A stretch of DNA of 64,000 bases, taken from contig JACATO010000628.1 in assembly GCA_018389105.1 (NCBI GenBank), positions 53,501 to 117,500 of the forward strand. The letters are read 5' to 3'. Each line of letters opens with the position of its first letter. Positions within the stretch are counted from its first letter, which is position 1. The notes below the pieces were generated by a model. It did not search any database. It was not told the origin of the DNA and worked only from the letters and a program-made list of their open reading frames with translations. The position numbers and the translations under genes were made by a program. Of this stretch, positions 59,482-64,000 are shown piece by piece. This DNA is from Nautilus pompilius (taxonomy: Eukaryota; Mollusca; Cephalopoda; Nautilida; Nautilidae).

Positions 59482-60991
59482 AGACAATTCACAGGTGTAA
59501 GTTCTATGAAATTTTTCAGATTTAAATTTAAACATTTTCTTTTAAAATTACTGAATAAAATTTGAATTAAATGTTTGAAAATATTAGTTCTCTTTGTTTC
59601 CTTGATTTCTTTTGTTGGCGAGTAATGCGGAGTATTGTGCTCTCAGGGTGACGAAACAGCGCCACTTCCGTATGTGGGGTGGGGTATCTTGTGCGGTCGG
59701 AGAAGCTGGACAAAGCAAAGCTATTGTTAGGAATACTGATATATCTCCTTAACTCAGACTTGCAGCCCCGAATCCGTAAAATTCTGCTAACTGATTTTAT
59801 TACTACGAATCTCAATTATCTGCAAAAGGCACAGGATCTGTCAAAAACCCATATTAAAAAAAATATATATAAATATATATAAAGTATACCGAAACCTTTT
59901 GTTGCTACAAGATTTCCATGTTTAAAAAAGGTAAATATTTATAATAATCGTTTCTTTTAAAAATTAGTCGTCTTAAGTTAGATTGCTATTATTGTCAAAA
60001 CCAATCTAAGGGAAATAACTGTACATATCTTATAAGATGTCAGGTTCGAGAACTATGTCTCTGGTTATGGTCATGTAACTTTAACCCTTTCAGTTCTTAG
60101 TTAAATCTCAGGCTGGAAAATTTCAGTTATCCACCAAAAAATGAAATTAGGAATCTGATCGGAGAAGTTGAGGGTCTTTCAAAGATGTGAGGCTATTCCC
60201 GCTTACCGCAAGAGCAGGAAACGTTTTTTCAAGCCTTGGAGTATATCTGCTTCCAGTATCAAATGGCCATAAATGTCAAAGCGGGAATATCTGCTTTCAG
60301 CATCGTAAGGGTTAAAGTATTACACAGGAATAATTTGGAAAATGAATTTGCAGGACGAAAACAAGTAATGATCCAAGATAAGGGTTATTTTTTTCGTGTT
60401 TCTCAAAAAAAAAAAAAAATTTGCATTGTAAGTATGGGAAATAACCCATCATCGCCTAATTTTATATGTAACATTTTTTCCTTATTTTTCTTTAAAATAC
60501 GATTGTGAAGGATGGTGGAGAAAAAATACATTTTTGAACAAATTCCAGAACACAAACCAAGCCCAGAACTGAAGAACGTGGTCGGTTTAACTGCCCTTCG
60601 TTTGTTGTTTTTCCTTCCAGGTAACGAGTCACAGAACAGTAGTAGAATTCTTGAAGCCAGAATCCTTTTGTTGCATTTTTTAAGAAAACACCTTTATCTT
60701 TTTATGCCGTACAATTCTTCAAATAACTCGACCTTATAAAAGATTTAATTATGAGCTTCGCGCAAACTTTCCATCCATTGTTATCGCAGGTATCGCCTCC
60801 CAGTCTGTAGCTGAGGCCTGATTACAGGTGTTGCTGGCTGTGAGCGGCTCGGATGGCCGACGTACACTGACAGAAGACAGGTAGAAAAAATGTTTTTAGA
60901 CTTTACACAGAAAACTCGATTCTTCTTCTTCTTATTATTAAAAAACAATAATATCTGTGTGTATTTTTGTACTAGATGACTTGGTAGAATA
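59482..60991. other. Unassigned AT-rich sequence
   Basis: No gene recognised. This is the flank of the Tc1 element. Confidence 0.5.
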
Positions 60992-60993
60992 TA

Positions 60994-62581
60994 CAGCGGT
61001 GTGCAAAAGTCTTACATAAAAATAATTTTTCCTGTAAATTAGCTCGCATTTTGTCGAAAGCAGTTGTTATCAAATCTTGTTCATTAAAGTATTTCTATAT
61101 TACTGTTGTGCATCTATTCCAATAATATTAAGCATATTGTTTCATTGTAAGAAAAGTTATAATTTTTAGAAAATCATTTGCATCAAATAAACGTGCGCAT
61201 AAGTGTTGAATAAAATCTAGACAGCTATCTAATCAATTCAGATTCAATTCCAATTATGCAGAAAGTGATCAGATCTATCATTAATGAGTAGAATATCCGA
61301 AATTCTTGATAACTTGTTCACAACAAGGCATGCTGGCTACCAAATGCTGACAATTGTCACTACTGAACTCCGACCAGGCTTCCTCGATTTTCCATTTCAA
61401 ATCGGTTTTTTTGGCACTAACGCTGAGTTTAATCGAGTGCCAAATGTTTTCGATGGGGTTGAGATCCGGGCTTTAAGCCGGCCAGTCGAGGAGGGGGATT
61501 CGCAACTCTGCCATCAAGGCCTTGACACTCCTAACTGTATGGGTGAGGGCATTGTCCTGCTGATAGATGGCCGTCAGGGGCATGTGGTCACACATATACG
61601 GTTTGACAATGTCTGAGATAATCTTAGCATAGTCATGAGCATTCATTTGACCCTCCACGTGATGCAACGGACCGACACTGGACGATTGAAAACAGCTTCA
61701 AACCATGGCTGAATCTGCAGAGTCGGTCGAGTGCAACTAGGATGGTATTTCTCGGACACCGATCGCCGAACGTACACCCGACCCGCCGATAGACCCTCAC
61801 AAATTTGCTTTCGTCGGAAAATAACACTCGGGACCACTGGGCCACTGCAGTCGCATTCGACAATTGTCCAGACCGATGAACGACTTCTTCTGTGCCGATC
61901 GCCCAAACAGTCCCATGTGGATCAAACGCCGTCTAATGGTGCACGAGGCCAACTGGATCCAATGGTGCCTTGACGAGGCGGTCTGGATGTCGGTAGATGT
62001 GCGGAATCGGTCTGAGTTCGACATGTGGGTGATCAGACGATCCTGTCGAGCCGTCGTTGTCCACGGTCTGCCGGCTCTGCGTTTCGAAATTAGGCTCCCA
62101 TCGGCTTTCCAACGTTTCTGGGTGCGAGATATCGTCGACTGATTGCAATCAATACGATCCACAACAACCCACTCAGTTTCACCATCTTCTTTCATGCAAA
62201 CGATTGTGGCCCGCTGTTCGAGGGTCAAATATCAGGCTCTCAGCATCACTATATTGAACAAAAATGAATCAGAATAGTGGAAAATGACAGTTTTTCATAT
62301 TTATATTCTACTATCCTAAACTATTATAGCATAAAATATATATTCTAATATTTTGTAGTTTATGCAACACTTTTGCACAAGCCGATTTCATGCAAATTAC
62401 TTTATTAATATTTAAATTTTGACTGTGCAATTACAAAATGGATCTTAGTGTTATAAATCGTTTAAAGACACCGATACCTTTCAATTAAAACAGAAAACCT
62501 ACAATAGTTACTAATTTCTACAAAATAAGAACCAATTTTCTAAGTCTAGCCATTTTTATGCAAGACTTTTGCACAGCGCTG
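60994..62581 (-). mobile_element. Tc1-like DNA transposon with IR/DR ends, 1,588 bp
   Basis: The outer ends match in inverted orientation. The left end is CAGCGGTGTGCAAAAGTCTT from 60,994, and the right end, read inward from 62,581, is CAGCGCTGTGCAAAAGTCTT. TA lies on both sides (60,992-60,993 and 62,582-62,583), the standard Tc1/mariner target duplication. A second, related copy of the motif lies inside each end at about 61,169-61,218 and 62,360-62,400, where GTGCAAAAGTGTTGCATAAA recurs in right-end orientation. That doubles the transposase sites, as in the IR/DR subgroup that includes Sleeping Beauty-type elements. The interior carries a broken transposase on the minus strand. Confidence 0.93.
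61281..62230 (-). pseudogene. Tc1-family DD34E transposase, frameshifted
   Basis: The transposase would cut and paste the element at TA sites. The N-terminal DNA-binding part reads LEQRATIVCMKEDGETEW, an HTH with STISRTQKRWKADG, a degenerate GRPR hook (GRPW), and a second HTH with TIRRRLIHMGLFGRS. The first catalytic block is VLFSDESKF (near 61,810), reached by a frame change. The second is YQQDNALTH (near 61,555) and the third SPDLNPIENIW (near 61,440). Asp and Glu are 34 residues apart, so it is DD34E. Defects are at least two frameshifts between 61,860 and 61,660 and a TAA where the family has Gln (LDWPA-stop-SPDLN). The end is TAA at 61,283-61,281. No functional protein is possible. All catalytic residues remain readable, so the copy is moderately young. 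Confidence 0.92.
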
Positions 62582-62583
62582 TA

Positions 62584-63585
62584 ACTTAACCATGGCGGAC
62601 GATAAAAATTTGCAACCTTTGAGTCTCGCGATCAAAACAAAATCAAGGTGAAAAATGACAAAAAGAAAACAAAACAGAACCATATCTATAAAAACTCCTT
62701 TGATATCTTTCCTCATAATTTAAGGAATTTTTGTTTCGATCTTCCGAAGAAGAATTCTTCATTCTCAGATCCAAGAGGTTTACTGGAGCTGATGAAAACA
62801 CAGTCCGACGACTGCCTACCAGTCTTTTGATGAAATTAGGTTTTCATAGTTCTTTGTGGTCGTGTGTGGGCGTGGCGCTGCTGAGCACAGAAATTTATAT
62901 TGAACTATTTGCAAGTCAACACTAAATATAGCGATTAGTCTCTCGTGGTGTGAGGTGCGATCTGGGCCACTGGACGGTTACAGCTGGTAATATGCGAAAG
63001 AATCGTAATTTCTGCCTGACACAACCGCTGAGATGAGCTTCTGTCAGTCTATAACAACGGCTATCTGTCCAACGAAGGTAGGCAGTAATCTTATGGAAAA
63101 TAGAGAGGCAGAACATCACAACTTCTCCATGGCTTGGCTAATCATCAGACATTTAACCCTGTTGAACACGAGGTGTTCCTGACTAATTCCTGCACAAGTG
63201 CCCCGTAAATCCAAGTCCAAAGAGCACTAACAGATCTTATGCCAGAGATGGGCTGCAGTCACGCAAACGAAATCGCTGATTTCTTCCGCACAAGACGTCA
63301 GGTGTGTTGCTGTACTAACCTACTCCTATTTTACCTGTGCTATGTAGGATTCGCAAATATAGATGTAGATAATTTGATTTATCTTCAATATACTATGAAC
63401 AAATTTCTGTTCTTCATAGGATGAAAAGCAACAAAGGGATGAGGTGATATGTTTTTAGGCTACCACCTGGTTATGACAGTAGTGCTTGTATTATATTCTA
63501 TAGTCGCTACTGCTAGATAGTCGAGACATGTCTGATGTGCTTTTTAATTATAACAAATTCCTGGAGGGGGTAAGAAGAGAAGGCA
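62584..63585. other. Unassigned sequence
   Basis: No firm motif. The part next to 63,590 may be the eroded 3' end of the Tigger-like transposase. Confidence 0.45.
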
Positions 63586-63589
63586 GCAG

Positions 63590-63990
63590 AAATCGTAGTT
63601 GATGCTGAAGAGCTGGTCACAGTGGTTGAAGCGATGCTGAATTCTGCTTTATCTTCGAAGGCGAAAATCTTCTCAACGTCTGTTTATAGTCTGCTCTTAC
63701 CACGCCTATAAAACCAGAGTCCATTGGCTGGAATATTGAGGTTGTGTTCTTTCCGAAGGGATACCAGTTCAATATTCGTTAGTACCTTGATTCAAAGGGT
63801 GCGCTGGGTAGTTATCCATTATTACACAGAGTAAACCTCTCTGTTTCGGCCTTGAATTTCCTGTCGAGTTTTCGGATGTATCGCCAAAAAATTTCCGATG
63901 TCATTCAGGCAGCACAATAGTTGTTTATTCGACAGGGTTAGGGTTAAAAGCACTTTCGGTTGGACGCTTCCCAATCACAAGTAAATAGTA
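63590..63990 (-). pseudogene. pogo/Tigger-like DDE transposase fragment
   Basis: Minus-strand frames give the C-terminal catalytic core of pogo/Tigger transposases in order. LLVIGKRPTESAF is at about 63,984-63,946. A stop in place of the expected Trp is followed by MTSEIFWRYIRKLDRKFK (about 63,905-63,850). MDNYPAHP holds the second catalytic Asp (63,819-63,796). NTTSIFQPMDSGFIG holds the third Asp (63,748-63,704), followed by VVRADYKQTLRRF. At least two frameshifts and two stops disrupt it. The related jerky/CENP-B proteins are domesticated from this family, but the breaks here argue against domestication. The upstream half lies beyond the window edge. Confidence 0.82.
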
Positions 63991-64000
63991 GGTTTTTTTT

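Overview
The window looks like animal nuclear DNA, mostly intergenic or intronic and rich in repeats. There are no compact operons or Shine-Dalgarno-led genes. Instead there are dense AAT/ATT, AC and GA microsatellites, three large minisatellites, tRNA-derived SINEs, non-LTR retrotransposons of several clades, Tc1/mariner and pogo/Tigger DNA transposons and a FLYWCH unit. This mix fits a bilaterian invertebrate, and a mollusc or other lophotrochozoan is my best guess at low confidence. I found no complete host protein-coding gene that I can name.

Layout. At 0-6 kb, a CR1-like scrap (about 60-170) precedes a very regular 60-bp minisatellite (1,801-5,695, about 65 copies). At 6.4-9.3 kb there is a decayed minus-strand retrotransposon of the R4/Dong-like RT type, apparently interrupted by a FLYWCH zinc-finger unit (6,857-7,352). 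At 10-22 kb there is mostly unique sequence with tRNA-like/SINE pieces (12.0, 17.1-17.35, 20.6-20.8 kb) and a 350-bp polypyrimidine tract (18.97-19.32 kb). At 22.1-22.6 kb there is a CR1/jockey-like RT fossil (minus). At 23.2-25.05 kb lies the best-preserved coding sequence, a 5'-truncated non-LTR retrotransposon with RT C-terminus, complete RNase H and a CCHC knuckle, ending in an AAC-repeat tail. At 25.7-36.7 kb there are AAT arrays, two more CR1-like scraps (26.6 and 30.8-31.2 kb), SINE copies and a GA/CGTCAGTACAGAG minisatellite. At 36.7-46.1 kb there are tandem CRE palindromes, two CTCF-like sites, Tc1-like scraps and SINE copies. At 47.9 and 56.0 kb sit two copies of an unnamed LTR-like repeat. 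At 50.93-52.25 kb there is a 49-bp minisatellite, and at 53.34-54.07 kb a minisatellite in tetranucleotide register. At 60.99-62.58 kb there is a full-length but broken Tc1 element with IR/DR ends and TA duplications. At 63.59 kb to the edge there is a broken pogo/Tigger transposase.

Host signal is weak. There are four ATGGC(G/T) starts in CpG-rich contexts (29,634+; 42,507+; 50,677+; 52,857-) and one ATG-to-splice-donor stretch (16,156-16,233). These are candidate first exons only. The palindrome TGACGTCA occurs eight times where about one is expected. The elements do not form a pathway; the window is a layered record of insertions, with the R4-like and CR1-like copies oldest and the RNase H element youngest.
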